Translations under genes and position numbers: made by a program
Assembly (NCBI GenBank): GCA_034670405.1
Contig: JAXDDX010000011.1
Location: 2,401,501 to 2,465,500 of the forward strand
Source of the DNA: Hoplostethus atlanticus
Lineage: Eukaryota; Chordata; Actinopteri; Trachichthyiformes; Trachichthyidae
Length of the DNA stretch: 64,000 nt
Direction of reading: 5' to 3'
In this document: piece by piece, positions 39,356-50,749 of the stretch
Layout: each line of letters opens with the position of its first letter
Position numbering within the stretch: position 1 is the first letter of the stretch
The notes under the pieces: model-generated
What the model saw: the letters and a program-made list of their open reading frames with translations, nothing else
The model's database searches: none
What the model was told of the DNA's origin: nothing

Positions 39356-42300
39356 CTGGAAAAAAGAGAACATCTCTCTTTACAAACACACGTCTAAGCT
39401 AACACACGATGCCATGCAAAGCTAGATAACTAGCACTGGGCTAGGATTGTGCACAACGCTAAAATACACGACAAAAAAAAGCTTTGGAATAATTGGTTGG
39501 GGATTTGCTTCATCGACTACGGAGCAGCCACAGGAGGAGACACTGCGCAAGGATTCAGAGAACAACCCTGTAAATCACTGAGGCATGCTGTGACGGACAA
39601 AACAACAGAGATAAGCTCTGGTCACACAATGCCCTGGAAGAGAGGAGTGGTAAGACACATCAAAACTGCACAGCCATTCAGGACCCTCATGCCAGAGGAG
39701 CATGCACCAAGAACAAGGAGGTAACAAGAAACAGGAAGTAGGAAACAGGAAGTGAGCAGGATGGAAGTAGACAGTGGAGAAGACGCTCAAAATGTACTGA
39801 GGTACTGCTAGCTATTATAAGGGAACTTTAGTTACTGTTTCAGGATTTTTGGTTTGTTTCATTGATAACTGACGTAGACGCTGAATTAAAGCACTTGCCC
39901 CTCCCCACAACTGTCTCAACAAGTACAAAATACACCTAATGTCATGTGTACATAACGCCCGCGATTTGTTTGGTCGTATTTTTTCGTGGGTTTTTGGTTC
40001 CCATTTAACCAATCATTCAATCCTGAGTAAAATCACATCAATATGAATGTTTTATTGACTTAAAAAAACAAACTTTGCTAACAACTATGGTCTAGATGTG
40101 TTATCATCACGTTGTAAATGCATTCTGCACTTATGGGCCTGTAGCTATCTATCACAAAAAATACATAAACTTAGCTGAAACACTGAAATGGGTGAATGCT
40201 AAGCTATGCTAAGCCACACTGGGAGATCAACATTTGTGTACCATAATTTTACACCCCTATTTATAGTCCCGTTAGAGACAGGAGGCGCGATCCGACAGAA
40301 AAATGATATCGCTCTTAACTGGTCAATGTGTTTAAGTGACTTAAATGATTATAGTAAGCTATTTCATCAGCAGTGTGTAGACGCATACAAAGACACAGTT
40401 GGACAGATGAATCGATCTCCGCTTTGGGGCGTCATCATACTGTACTATGGACAGACAGCCGATCAGGTGACTCATAGTGAAGACAGGGCAACGTGTTGCG
40501 ACAGGTCAGGACAAATGTCACACTCAGGCACATTTACAATGTGACACTCGTGCTACGTACATGTAGCATGCAGTGTGAGTCTAAGTCATTTCAAGTGTAT
40601 TGGGTGTGTATCCTCTAGTCTATTTCTTCCCATTGCGGTGACTATGAAACAGAGGACAGAGACACTTTTTCTACAACATAAAAAAACAAGGGGGGACAAA
40701 TCTGGACGATATTTGTCCTGCCTAAAGAGCTCCTGAGGAAAATCTTTGGCCAATCTTACCTCCTCTACCACCTCCATTGTAGAATTGCTGTAGATTGCTG
40801 TTTGACATCAACACTTTTGATGGAAGGGGGAAGTAAAGTAGATGTGCTGTTAGAAACACCCTTGGGCTTTACCACACCAACAAGCCACCGTTGTTTACCA
40901 TGATGAATCCATGATGAGTTGTTGTGCTTTCAATCCCAATAAAGCAACTCAACCATTCCCTGTTGGGTGAGGTTATGCTTTTGAATGTTATCACATTCTG
41001 CCCCTTAAAATTGATGACTCACGTGACATTAGAGCCACCTGCTCTTTCACATGAAATAAACTGACCAGGTGAATCAGGTGGAAGCTCTAATCCCTAGTTG
41101 ATCTCACCTATTAAATCCACTTCAGACATGAGGAGATGTACAGTAGATATCAGAAGTCGACACACCCTTTCAGAGGTTCTAGTTTTTATTACCTTTTAGG
41201 CCAGAAATGAAATGCCATTAAATCACTTTCATTAGATATTGTAACCAGCAAAATCAAAGCAAAACCAAAAAGCATTTCTGACAATGACAATAGAAAACTA
41301 AAACACCTTGGTTGTGAACGTGTGCACACAAAAAAAATAGTATTTTTCTTAAAACAAGTGAGAAAATCTGCCATTGAGGCGAAACCATTTCACTTGTTTC
41401 CAATGCAGATTGTCTTGTTTCAAGGATTTTCTTGAATCAAGTGACACTATGTAAACACCAGTGGAGCGATCTGTCTCAATTCAATTGGTGGAACAAAAAC
41501 AAGTGAAACGGCATCGCAAACAAGTGGGATTGAGACATAGGGGTTGGGGCGTCCATCACACCTGGAAACAGCAGGTTTTGTTTTCTGACCTTTTTAAAAA
41601 AAGCTCCTTACTTTCAGCGTCTCTTTGCTAATGCCAAGTTCCCCCTAATGAGATGGATCTGGGCTGTTCTCTCATCATGCTCCCTCCGCTGAAATACTAA
41701 CAACGATGTGGACTAACAAGGACGCAAAAAAAGCATTTTATGGTTGCAGTTCTACGCGATCACAGAAGGGTCACATATTAAGAAGTGGAGCATATTTTGT
41801 GAATGTTTGTGATTTGTAAAGTTGCTAATGCATTACAACCGATCTTGTTTGGAATTGGAAAGTTTCACTGATATGGATTCTCCTTAAAGTGCTATGGTCT
41901 GGAAAGATCTGCTACAGTGCAGGACACCCAGACAGCTATACACATCCAAATGAAAAACAATGTCTAGAGAGATCTGAAATCCTAGACGGAAGCTAATTCA
42001 CATCTCGGCAAGCCACCGAATTACATCGTAGAAACACGAGTCACAATTACGCGATTAGGGAAGATGCTTGGAAATCCCCGAGGCCCCTCAAATTGAACTT
42101 TTTTCTTGTTCACTAATACCCCGTTTAATGTGAGTTAATGAGTTTCCCTGCTAGACTGCAGAGTTTTTGTTTTAACGATTCAATTCAATTTATAATTCTA
42201 AGCTGTCATATTAATTTACAGTCACAGAGATTGGATGCGTTTACAGCCAATACCCTCGTAATCTTGTTCAACAAAAAACCTGCCATATTTTCTACTTTGG

Positions 42301-42531
42301 TGAGCAACATTTTCAATGAGTTAGAGGCCCCTTTGAAAAATAAAGCCTCTTCCTTTAACAGTGCTCCTCTCTGACTCAAAGGCAATGTACATCAAATAAA
42401 TGCTATTATAAAGACACATTTATTCTGGACTGATTCACTGTGTAGGTTTTCCCCTCTAGCTTCATTGTGTTCATTGCATTGTTATATTTCTCCCTCTTTT
42501 TTTTCCCGCAAGGCTCTGAAGGACATGTTAC
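39356..42531 (-). other. intron between exons 13 and 14, where one expected exon is missing
   Basis: About 3.2 kb. Mammalian tomosyn-1 has a segment (…NNFIEKVKTKSRKFSKMV…) between the parts encoded by exons 13 and 14. I scanned the minus strand for that motif, including all CAT-YTT anchors for the K-M pair, and found no match. At 41141-41172 the sequence ACAGTAGATATCAGAAGTCG then ACACACCC resembles the end of a fish DNA transposon, but no partner end was found. Confidence 0.6.
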
Positions 42532-42594
42532 CTGAGGTCGGGGACTTGCAGCGGTCCTCTGATGTGGCCGACCCCTCGTTGATGTCGCACAGAC
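42532..42594 (-). CDS. stxbp5: stxbp5 exon 13 (63 nt): likely alternatively spliced linker exon
   Basis: Sixty-three bases encoding (G)LCDINEGSATSEDRCKSPTS plus one base. It corresponds to the AGLCDISEG...EDRCKSPTSG segment of tomosyn-1, which is included in some mammalian splice forms and absent from others. It is symmetric (phase 1 in and out), so including or skipping it keeps the frame. The acceptor is TGCTGCAG and the donor GTAACA. Isoform use here is inferred from phase and family knowledge. Confidence 0.93.
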
Positions 42595-43929
42595 CTGCAG
42601 CAGAGATCGCACAAGTCATTGCAGTCTGTTTTCCAATTTGCAATCCAAAACAATGTCGCAAGTCAGAAAGAATCACTGAGGTTGTTTCTTTCATGCAGGT
42701 GTAACCGTTTTATCCCATTTTATAATGCACTGCCACTTCAAAGGACTTGAGAGTGTAACTACCCCTTAAAAGGGGAGATTGACCCATTCGTGAACTCTGT
42801 TGAGTGAAAAATCATGCACTGCCACCCGTAGGTGCTCCATGCTAACACTTTAGCATCTAGCATTATCCAAAGTAAGAAGACTGACCTTTAAGTAATAAAC
42901 CGCTGTTAGCTGTTTTTTATTATACGGCATGTAGATTCATGAATTAAAAAAAATGAAATATCACTAACTCAATATAGTTGATGTAGCCACGGGTTATTTT
43001 TGGAACTATTTCAGGCAAGAGTGATTTTTAGTTGTACACAGTCTCCCGTCACCCGCCACATTCACTTCCTATGTAAAGAAAACAAACCACAGTCTAGTGG
43101 GAACAGAGACCTTTCCACAGGGAAAGTAGTCCCTACAACTTCATGACAGTATTTTACTTTTGTATCATATTTTGTGTACATTTTTAGCAATCACAAAACT
43201 GACAAAATGACTTTGTAGATAATGCTAGTGGCCTACTACCACTCAACATAGTGTATGCTGAAGTGTTAGCATGTAGCACCCGGGTCAGTTTACCAACTAG
43301 CCAGTCTCCCAGAAACTCTATTCCTTTAATGCTTATCTGGAATAAGGTTCATATTTTCAATATGTGTGTGAGTGTGTGTGTGTGTGTGTGTGTTTGTGTG
43401 ACATTGTCCTGTGAGGCAGAAAGCCGAGCAGACAGCAGTCCCTGTCAGCAGAGAAGCACAGCTGGACGCCTGATTACTGTTTACGCTCGCCAAGCTCTGA
43501 CAGGTGCCAGCCCACTGCTTACCATTCAAAGACACCAAATGTCGTGTGTGTGTGTCCATGTGTGTGTGTGTTTGTGTGTGTGTTTGTGTGTGTGCACATG
43601 TAAGTGAGCATATGTGTGTTCATGTACAGTACGTTTGTGTGCGTGCATGTCTTCATATGCATGTGTTTGTACACAAACAACCATCAATAAATAAATCCTT
43701 CCAACACACACACACACACACACACACCTTTGTAATTTCTCCGCCAAACTGTTGCTGAACTATGGGAGGTACACAGCCGTGCCACTGCGGCATCATCTGC
43801 ATGGCTGCAGTGTCATTATCTAACACCGGGTGGCAGTGTGTCCATACTGAGTGCTCTACCTCTTGTTATCTGTCAAGTTTACCATGATGCTGCAGTGTCA
43901 AAGTGTGTAAAAGGGATGGGCGTGTGAGG

Positions 43930-43930
<1 letters not shown>

Positions 43931-43981
<51 letters not shown>
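43931..43981. repeat. GT microsatellite
   Basis: About 25 perfect GT units in the intron between exons 12 and 13. Further interrupted GT blocks lie at 43370-43392 and 43544-43598. Confidence 0.97.
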
Positions 43982-43983
<2 letters not shown>

Positions 43984-44639
43984 ACTTATGTGAGAGAGAT
44001 AGAGAGAGACAAAGAGACAGAGATGGAAAGAGCACAAAAATGACTGCCCAGTTGCTCTGTCTTGTATCAACCTTATGAATCAAGTCAGGATACTATTATT
44101 CTACATAGAGTCCTACAATTGGTTGTTGCTAATCTCCAGAGGCAGAATCCCATCATGAATTCATAAAAAGACTGCTGATAATCCTAACCCAGATGTTAAC
44201 CCTAACCTTAGAAGAAAAATCCTCCCTCGCTACCTCCTACACTGCGATGTTCATTCCAGGAGTTATTCTATGGCAAAGTGTTTTCCCTCAACTTGTCTCA
44301 TCTACTTCTACTTCAGTTAGTGATTTCCTACATTTCCCAGAATGATTTTCGACAACCCCCCAAAAACTTGCTTTCAATCAAAGGTGGGCGTATGGGCAAA
44401 GAGTGATCATTGTCATGCGGCTGCATTGCATTCTGGTCTATTGAGGCCACTGTCAGTGGAGAAATGTCTCTTCCTCTTCTAAGATGAATCTCTCCCTGTA
44501 TGATTTCCGAGCGTTGGTGGAAAAATGGCGAGTCTGGAAAGAAGCCCTCGCTCTTTGATTCTGGAGGGCTGACACCAAAACCTGACATTTCATTCCCGTT
44601 GACGTTTTTTTAGGTAGCCGGAGAATGTTGCTGCCTTAC

Positions 44640-44791
44640 CTCCGGAGGGCTGCCGTGTCTTGCGCGGCGAGCGGGGCTGCCTCTGGTACGGGTCGTTGGA
44701 GCCGTACAGCTCGACCGCCCCCAGGTTCAGCAGCACGGCCTTCTGGAGGTAGTCCACCACCGCCAGACCGTTACTGTTGCCAAATACAACA
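44640..44791 (-). CDS. stxbp5: stxbp5 exon 12: leads into the variable linker
   Basis: One hundred and fifty-two bases encoding (L)VVFGNSNGLAVVDYLQKAV, LLNLGAVELYGSNDPYQRQP and RSPRKTRQPSG, plus one base of a Gly codon. The basic stretch RSPRKTRQPS contains R-x-x-S sites that a basophilic kinase such as PKA could use (inference). The acceptor is CCCCCCTAG and the donor GTAAGG. It ends in phase 1, so it can join either the 63-nt exon or, in frame, the 51-nt exon. Confidence 0.96.
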
Positions 44792-45407
44792 CTAGGGGGG
44801 AATGAAGTGGAAGTAGCAGAGAGAAAAGGGAGCGATGAGTCCCGAAAAAAACAAGGAGAGGAAAAAAAGAGCAGGGCTTGGTTTAGCAGCTGAAATACAG
44901 TCGGAGCAGAAAGCAGTCTGAAGTCTCCTAAATTTCCTGGCAGTCATGAATTGTGTTGACAAAGGCTGGGTTGTCACTCTGAGCCCCCGAGCGGGGTTAG
45001 GAGGTAAATCATATCAAAGAGACTCACATCCCCGTCTGGCAGCTTGAATAGAGAGGGCTGTTTACGGGAGTCCAGACCAAAACACTCCATAAAGTTTTTA
45101 CGGCTGCTCACGCCTGATCCGTAACACTTTGGACTGCGGGGTCACATTGGTCTGCCTCCACAGACTTTATAAGGTCACCTTTAGAGATTTTAGCACTTTT
45201 TTTTTTGTCTTTATTTACACCGTACGGACAGAAGAAGAGAAGAAGAAGAAGAAGTTGCCGCAAACATTTACAGTGACAGTAAAGCATTCAGAGAAATCCT
45301 CCTACTGAGTTTCTATATAAAACACATTTCATTCTAGTAGGAACTTTCAAGAAAGGGCGACCATTGAGTTTTTGTCTTGACTTGGATCTTACTGGGTGCA
45401 TACTTAC

Positions 45408-45533
45408 AGGCCATAAGAGGAATTGAGCGCCAGACTGGTGATCTGCTGTGGAGGATCTCCACTCACCCACACCGACTGGACCACCAACTCCACCTGGTAA
45501 CCCGGAGACTGCTTCAGAGGAGCGCTGCGCACC
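45408..45533 (-). CDS. stxbp5: stxbp5 exon 11
   Basis: One hundred and twenty-six bases encoding VRSAPLKQSPGYQVELVVQS, VWVSGDPPQQITSLALNSSY, G and two bases of Leu. The PLKQSPGYQ and PPQQITSLA blocks are diagnostic for tomosyn. The acceptor is CCCTGCAG and the donor GTAAGT. Upstream of the acceptor the intron becomes purine-rich and then a GA tract (about 45590-45614). Confidence 0.96.
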
Positions 45534-45876
45534 CTGCAGGGAGCGAGACGAAAGGAGGGAGGGCGCCGGAGACAGAGACAGACAGAAAGCGAGAGAGAGA
45601 GAGAGAGAGAGAGAGGGGAAAAAAATAAAATGTTTCAGAAAGTGAGTGACAAGTGCTGCAGTCGTGAGGCATGTCATCTTTGCGTGAGTGTTGAGGGTTT
45701 GGCAGGAGTACTTGCAGGGGGAGGAGGGGGGGGAGGCTGCGGCTGAGAACGCTCGAGGTGCTGACTGTCTGCTCAAGTGTGCTTGAGGCAAAAGGCAAGA
45801 CTCTTGTGTATATGAGTGTGTATGAGCGATCTTGGTGCTCATGAGAGTTTGTGTGTGTGTGTGTGTGTTTTCATAC

Positions 45877-46043
45877 TTGAGGCAGGGCATGTTGCCTCCG
45901 TCAGAGTTGTTGCTGATGGTGGAGGACGGGCCGGTCGTCTGGGGGGAGGCACCGGGGGTGGGAAAGGCTGGTGTCTGGTCCCCGCCTCCGCCGTCCGGAG
46001 ACTCTGTGTCGTTCAGCTCGTACTGCAGACGCACCTCTAGTAA
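45877..46043 (-). CDS. stxbp5: stxbp5 exon 10: low-complexity linker
   Basis: One hundred and sixty-seven bases. It starts LLEVRLQYELNDTESPD, passes through a Gly-, Pro-, Ser- and Thr-rich loop (GGGGDQTPAFPTPGASPQTT, then SSTISNNSDGGN) and ends PCLK, with the last Lys completed by the next exon. Tomosyn-1 also has a variable Pro/Ser-rich loop here. The acceptor is CTCCCGCAG, with a TG repeat beginning about 12 bases upstream; the donor is GTATGA, followed within 8 bases by a CA repeat. Confidence 0.94.
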
Positions 46044-46479
46044 CTGCGGGAGGCGACACACACACACACACATGCAAGTGAGCACACACGTACACACACA
46101 TTCACAGAGTAGGAAGCACAGACAGTTTTATAAGAGAGGAGTAGGATTATGTGGTATAGATTCTTCATACATTTTTCAATGGACAGAAATAGTCACTGTG
46201 ATGATAGGGACTGTGTGTGTGCACACACACACACACACACACACACAAGGCCCATAGGCGCTTCTCTTTTGCGTTCTGGCAGTCTCATTAGCCCCGCCGA
46301 CATGTGGGAGAGAAGACGGATCGGTGCTCTCCTTCCATCTCTCACACTTGTCCATCCTTCTCCCTTCCTTCATCTCTCTGAGGTTATGGATTGGCGTTTG
46401 GCCCTGTGTGACGAGATAGGCTGTTCTCCTAATTACAGCTCACCACCACTGCATATCTAGCCCTGCCTGACACCCCCGG

Positions 46480-46640
46480 TCACTTACCTAGGGCACAGAA
46501 GTAGGTGCCAACAATCACTGGTCAGCCGGTTCAAATCCCTGCGCTGGCCGGGGGAGAAATGTGGTTGGGAACGTGAAAGAGCCGAGATGCCGAGATGCTT
46601 TGCAAGGCACTTGAAGTAATACCGACTGTTTTGCTGCTCT
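46480..46640 (+). mobile_element. possible SINE fragment
   Basis: GCCGGTTCAAATCCCTGCGC resembles a tRNA B box. It is followed by GGGGGAGAAATGTGGTTGGG and, further on, TTGCAAGGCACTTGAA, which is similar to the 'GCAAGGCACTTAA' body of fish SINEs. No clear A box or tail was found. Confidence 0.4.
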
Positions 46641-47076
46641 CTATCGCCGATTGAAACAACACAACAGTGATTCAGTCTATACCCAGTTCATGAAAGCCTT
46701 TACATTTTGCTGTTGTGAACCTCTACGAGGGGTCCCTCAGCTGCATGGGAATGCGTTTTATGTTTCCAGCAGCGGCAATAATGGTTTGCTGGGAATAAAT
46801 AGAAGAACTGGGTGGTGAGCGTGAGCGACGGCGGCTACCCTGGCTGAACAGACAAAGAAACGGGGGTGCAACCTACAGAAGCTCAAACAACAACAACAAA
46901 AAAAAAAAGACGTCAGAGTGCCGGCCACACTGTTCGATTGACAGGAGATCACTGGAGTGAAGGGTAAAAACACCACGGCAATGAGAGCTTATCACCCAGG
47001 ATGTTGCCAAAATAAAAGTACAAAGTAAAAAGCAGAAACACACACATATAGCTGCTCACTTGTAATTGCACTTGTG

Positions 47077-47078
<2 letters not shown>

Positions 47079-47114
<36 letters not shown>
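47079..47114. repeat. CA microsatellite
   Basis: About 18 CA units in the intron between exons 9 and 10. Confidence 0.95.
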
Positions 47115-47116
<2 letters not shown>

Positions 47117-47706
47117 TAAAACAGCATGTTTTTTATGCCATTAGACACAGACTCCTATCACGCCCCCATAACCACTTACCATCCCTATAGCTTGTTTACT
47201 GCTCTGTCTGTTGGCATGGCAACCATACTGCCTTTGACTTGGCAGATTATATAACCCTGTGAGAATGTGTGTGTGTGTGTGTGCACTAGGAGGCTTATAT
47301 CTTATAATCTTAAAACAGTAGTGAGAGGAAGATTCCTGAGAAGTGGGAGATTGCTGTGGGCGATTAATGACAAACAAAAAATCTGTCCCATACGGAAATG
47401 TAATATATGACATATATGCCCCTATATTAGCGAGCGATATTGCCATATATGTTACATATAAGGCAATTTATTATTACCACATACATACATCCTCTGGATG
47501 TATGACGATATAGGTTTTTAACATATATGAAATATCCATAGTACAATTTGTATATGTACATATATTAAAAATTTGTATTGTATGAATTTGTATATGGTAT
47601 TATATGTTGCAACCATATATGTTCACAATATATGTTTAATTTATATATTTATATATGTTTATTAAAACAACATATATACAACATATATAACATAAACATA
47701 TGCCTC

Positions 47707-47750
47707 TCCTCGTTAGTACGGAGACCGGGGTTCAATTCCCCGACGGGGAG
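47707..47750 (+). pseudogene. tRNA-Asp-like sequence lacking its middle
   Basis: Twelve bases, TCCTCGTTAGTA, match the 5' end of eukaryotic tRNA-Asp. They are joined directly to CGGAGACCGGGGTTCAAT plus TCCCCGACGGGGAG, which match its 3' half. About 28 bases (D-arm and anticodon arm) are absent, and the B box has one change (TTCAATTCC for TTCGATTCC). It can form an acceptor stem and T arm but has no anticodon, so it is not a working tRNA gene. Confidence 0.75.
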
Positions 47751-47766
47751 GACTCTCTACTTATAT

Positions 47767-47958
47767 GGGGTGGCTGTGGCTCAGGAGGTAGAGCGGGTTG
47801 TCCTCTAATCAGAAGATCGTAGGTTCGATCCCTGGCTCCTCCAGTCCACATGTCCCGATGGTCAGACCAGCACCTTGCATGGTAGCTCACTGCCGTGAGT
47901 GTGAATGAGAGGCATATACTGTAAAGCGCTATATAAATGCAGTCCATTTACCATCCAT
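47767..47958 (+). mobile_element. tRNA-derived SINE nested in the AT-rich element
   Basis: It begins GGGTGGCTGTGGCTCAGG with a tRNA-like A box (GGCTCAGGAGGTAGAGC), and a B box GGTTCGATCCC follows about 50 bases later. The tail reads AAGCGCTATATAAATGCAG then TCCATTTACCAT. This head-plus-tail combination is a common dispersed teleost SINE. The middle is shortened compared with longer copies I recall. Confidence 0.85.
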
Positions 47959-48393
47959 TTGTATGGGCTAGACATATATGTACATAATATTCTATGCATA
48001 TATGTGTAATTTGTATATTATACATATATGTATAAATAATTATATACGTGACATATATGTCACAAAATGCATTATACATACATAAACATATATATTTGTA
48101 TGGGCTAGACATATATGTCATACATGAAATTGTTCCAATTTCTAATAGGTTTCATATATAGTTTGTACATACATGTACATATATGTTTTTCCTTCATATG
48201 TACATATATTTCATATATGGAAATTTACTATATGTACATATATTACATTTCCGTATGGGGTATCATTCTCTACGGAGAGCGGAGTTCAAATGTGTGTGTG
48301 TATGTCAATAATAGGGCATGGGACATAAATGGGTTTTCCCCCCCATGAAGACATTGTATCGAGACCACTGGGTGTGTACTGGGCGTTACCCAC

Positions 48394-48614
48394 CTGCACC
48401 ACCTCGGTGGTAACTTCTAGCTTGCTGAAACGGTAGATGATGATGTTGGCCGAGACCCCGGCCACACACAGCATCCGGCTCTCAGGGCACCAGGCCATAA
48501 TCTGAATGGCAAACGGGTCCTCGTCCGACACCTCCATGCTGCCCTTGTCCTCCTTGGACCGGCTTCTCTCAAACACCTTGGCTGTTTTCAGCTTGTACAG
48601 CACCTGGAGCATTA
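48394..48614 (-). CDS. stxbp5: stxbp5 exon 9: second propeller, start of Lgl_C-like part
   Basis: Two hundred and twenty-one bases encoding (I)MLQVLYKLKTAKVFERSRS, an acidic/basic stretch KEDKGSMEVSDEDPFAIQIM, then AWCPESRMLCVAGVSANIII and YRFSKLEVTTEVVQ. It is highly conserved with STXBP5 except in the charged loop after FERSRS. The acceptor is TTCCCCAG and the donor GTGGGT. The intron upstream of the next exon in transcript order (46044-48393) holds the nested repeat at 47387-48260. Confidence 0.97.
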
Positions 48615-48770
48615 CTGGGGAAAGAAGGAACGAAGGATCAGTTGAAATCCAGGGGATGTAGAGACAACGGATATAGTGAATCTGTGCAATCAAGAGGTAA
48701 TATTGCACGCTAAGCTTGAGGAAAATCGCAGCAAAGCATCAACAAAACTTTTCCAGTTTGGTAAACTTAC

Positions 48771-48811
48771 TTGCAGAGGCATCCCAGAACTTCACAGTTC
48801 CATCGGCATGC
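48771..48811 (-). CDS. stxbp5: stxbp5 exon 8 (41-nt small exon)
   Basis: Forty-one bases encoding the end of Gly, then HADGTVKFWDASA, plus one base. This is a classic WD40 GH..WD element (TGHADGTVKFWD) spread over two exons. The acceptor is AATTCCAG and the donor GTAAGT, a consensus donor. Its length is not a multiple of three, so skipping it would break the frame. Confidence 0.96.
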
Positions 48812-49746
48812 CTGGAATTTCAAACGAGACAAAGACAAAAAAACGATGAGAGACGTAGAGAAGAGTAGAGTAGATGTGTATCCTGCTCTCTCGTGCACAT
48901 CCAGAGATCCAATTTCTACCTCAAATCTAAAGTGTTTAGCATTGAAAGACGCAGAGAGATTCATCAATAACGCTCCCCTGAGACAGAACCATCATGGAGC
49001 CATCGTCGATCTTCATCACACACAAAACAAATATTTTAGTCTTTATTTGTCCGGGGGAATGTTTACTGCCGCGCTAAATCTCTCTCCCACGGGGATTTGA
49101 TTGATCTTCTTTTTTTACAACGTGTGCCCCGGGAAGTTTGTTTAACCAGGAAGATGATCAGTAGGTCGGCAAAACGTCCAAACAAACCGGGAATGATCAC
49201 CTAAACATTAATGAACTCCATCTTTCCATAGTCATGAGTATTCACAGGATTTGTAGAAGTGACAAGCAGGAAAAAAAAAAAACTTTTGTTGTCATTTTTT
49301 TTCCTCTCTCGCTTCATTTTTTGTTTTTTTGCCATTTCAGCTGAGTGAGTTGGGAGACAGGGGGGAGAAATATTTTGCAGGCTGTGGCAGGATCTCAGAC
49401 AGGAACATGGACGGAATAGTAATTTGGCGTCCAGGGGTGAGGAGAGAGGAGGAGAGAGACCCTCCTACTGCCAAACCCATTCCTCAATGTCATTTCCTCA
49501 GTGCATGTATTATTTTAAACATGCCTCCTCTCCGTGTCTTTTCCCAGTTGACGGCTTAAAGCTGGATAATAAACATCAAAATGGAGGAAAGTCTACATGA
49601 CTGGAATATATAAAAGTACCTACATTCAATATTTCAGGAGGGGGCTCCTGTTCCCGTACTGACCCGATGGGATAGGGGAGGTGAAAATAGTAGAGTTGCA
49701 CCGAGACAATAAGAAATAATGGGTAATGAAATCAGTGTTGTCCTAC

Positions 49747-49814
49747 CCAGTGATGATGATCTCTGGGTAGCTCTGTGTGCCTTGACCCCAGTTTCCACCA
49801 CTAATAGGCCACTC
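49747..49814 (-). CDS. stxbp5: stxbp5 exon 7
   Basis: Sixty-eight bases encoding EWPISGGNWGQGTQSYPEII then IT and two bases of Gly. It directly continues QGYSKK and precedes HADGTVKFWD, as in tomosyn. The acceptor is CTATCCAG and the donor GTAGGA. A GA tract lies about 25 bases upstream of the acceptor in transcript order. Confidence 0.96.
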
Positions 49815-49835
49815 CTGGATAGACACAACAAACAT

Positions 49836-49837
49836 TG

Positions 49838-49879
<42 letters not shown>
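49836..49879. repeat. GA microsatellite near exon 7 acceptor
   Basis: About 21 GA units, starting some 22 bases upstream of exon 7 in transcript order (CT-rich in the RNA). Confidence 0.95.
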
Positions 49880-49883
<4 letters not shown>

Positions 49884-50749
49884 ATAGATTCCTAGCAGGG
49901 TGGGACACTGTAGATGACAGATGCATTCAGATGACTAACGCCCGGCTCTGCGCACGTCGTATTTGAGTGTGCACGGGGGGGGGGGCAAGGAACTCTCTGT
50001 ACGCCTGTCTGGGCTTTTTGCATATATCCATATATACATCATGTGCTTCGAGGAGTGTGTCTGTGTCTGAGAGCGCATTCACGTGCGGCGGTCGGGGGTT
50101 GGTGGGGTTTGGCGTACCACAAAGGTTAGCGGGATGACTCAACGGTGATCTTTATATGAGAATGCCCTCCTACGGCTCGGCCCGGTCTTTTCTTAACACA
50201 AAAAAAAAAAACAGCAGCCAGGCAGCCAGTCTGGGTCAGTACATGCTGACATTTCCAACAAAAAGCTTAGAACAAGGTGACAGGGAAAAGAACACAGGCA
50301 TACATAATGGCCGCGAGAGCAGGGGGTCCGTCATGAATGACACATGAGCGAGAGAAGGGGAGCGACAGGAAGAGAGGAGGTGTGCGGGGAGAAGGAGGAG
50401 GATTAGCTGATATCATATTGTATACAATATGAGAGGAAGGGAAGTGCGCTAAAAAAAGGCACTTATAGGTTTTTGCTATCCTTTATTGTTGAGTGCAAAA
50501 CACCAAAAACAATCAAGAAAAACAAGATTATCGCTTGAAGATGAAGAGGGATTCAGCTGACACTCCGCGGAAAAGATGTTCTCAATCAATGAGTTGTTTT
50601 TGTCACAATAAATGGTGAAAAGGCAGCTAAGCGTGTGGGTGTGTGTTCTCCCGTCAAGTAGATCCAAGCGGGTAGAGGTGGGTATATGCGTGCACGAGCA
50701 TATGTGTGCAAATCGTGTTGCCAAAATAAGAGCCTTTCCATACAAGTAC

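Larger units (their letters stand above)
47387..48260. mobile_element. AT-rich inverted-repeat element (about 870 bp) with nested insertions
   Basis: A 23-base sequence beginning CCCATACGGAAATG at 47387 is repeated exactly, inverted, at 48237-48259. Between them lie many copies of CATATATG-like palindromes (47410-47700 and 47960-48236) and a 24-base direct repeat containing TGGGCTAGACATATATG (47958-47981 and 48095-48118). No clear target duplication was seen. It sits in the stxbp5 intron between exons 9 and 10. This looks like a palindromic MITE; the family was not identified. Confidence 0.7.

Noticed and set aside
40745..40780. A short exon ending at the donor-like GAGGAG|GTAAGA on the minus strand, as the missing linker exon
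   Set aside because: The encoded residues (MEVVEE) do not match the tomosyn linker, and the acceptor-to-donor length is only about 28 bases with the wrong phase.
41600..41700. Another candidate missing linker exon ending CTGAAA|GTAAGG on the minus strand
   Set aside because: All three frames contain a stop codon between the nearest acceptor and the donor.
45288..46097. A single 269-residue open frame across exons 10 and 11 on the minus strand
   Set aside because: It reads through the intron and microsatellites in a frame that covers part of exon 10 only. The true structure is two exons with GT-AG borders.
47707..47750. Functional tRNA-Asp gene
   Set aside because: The D-arm and anticodon arm are missing, so no anticodon exists.
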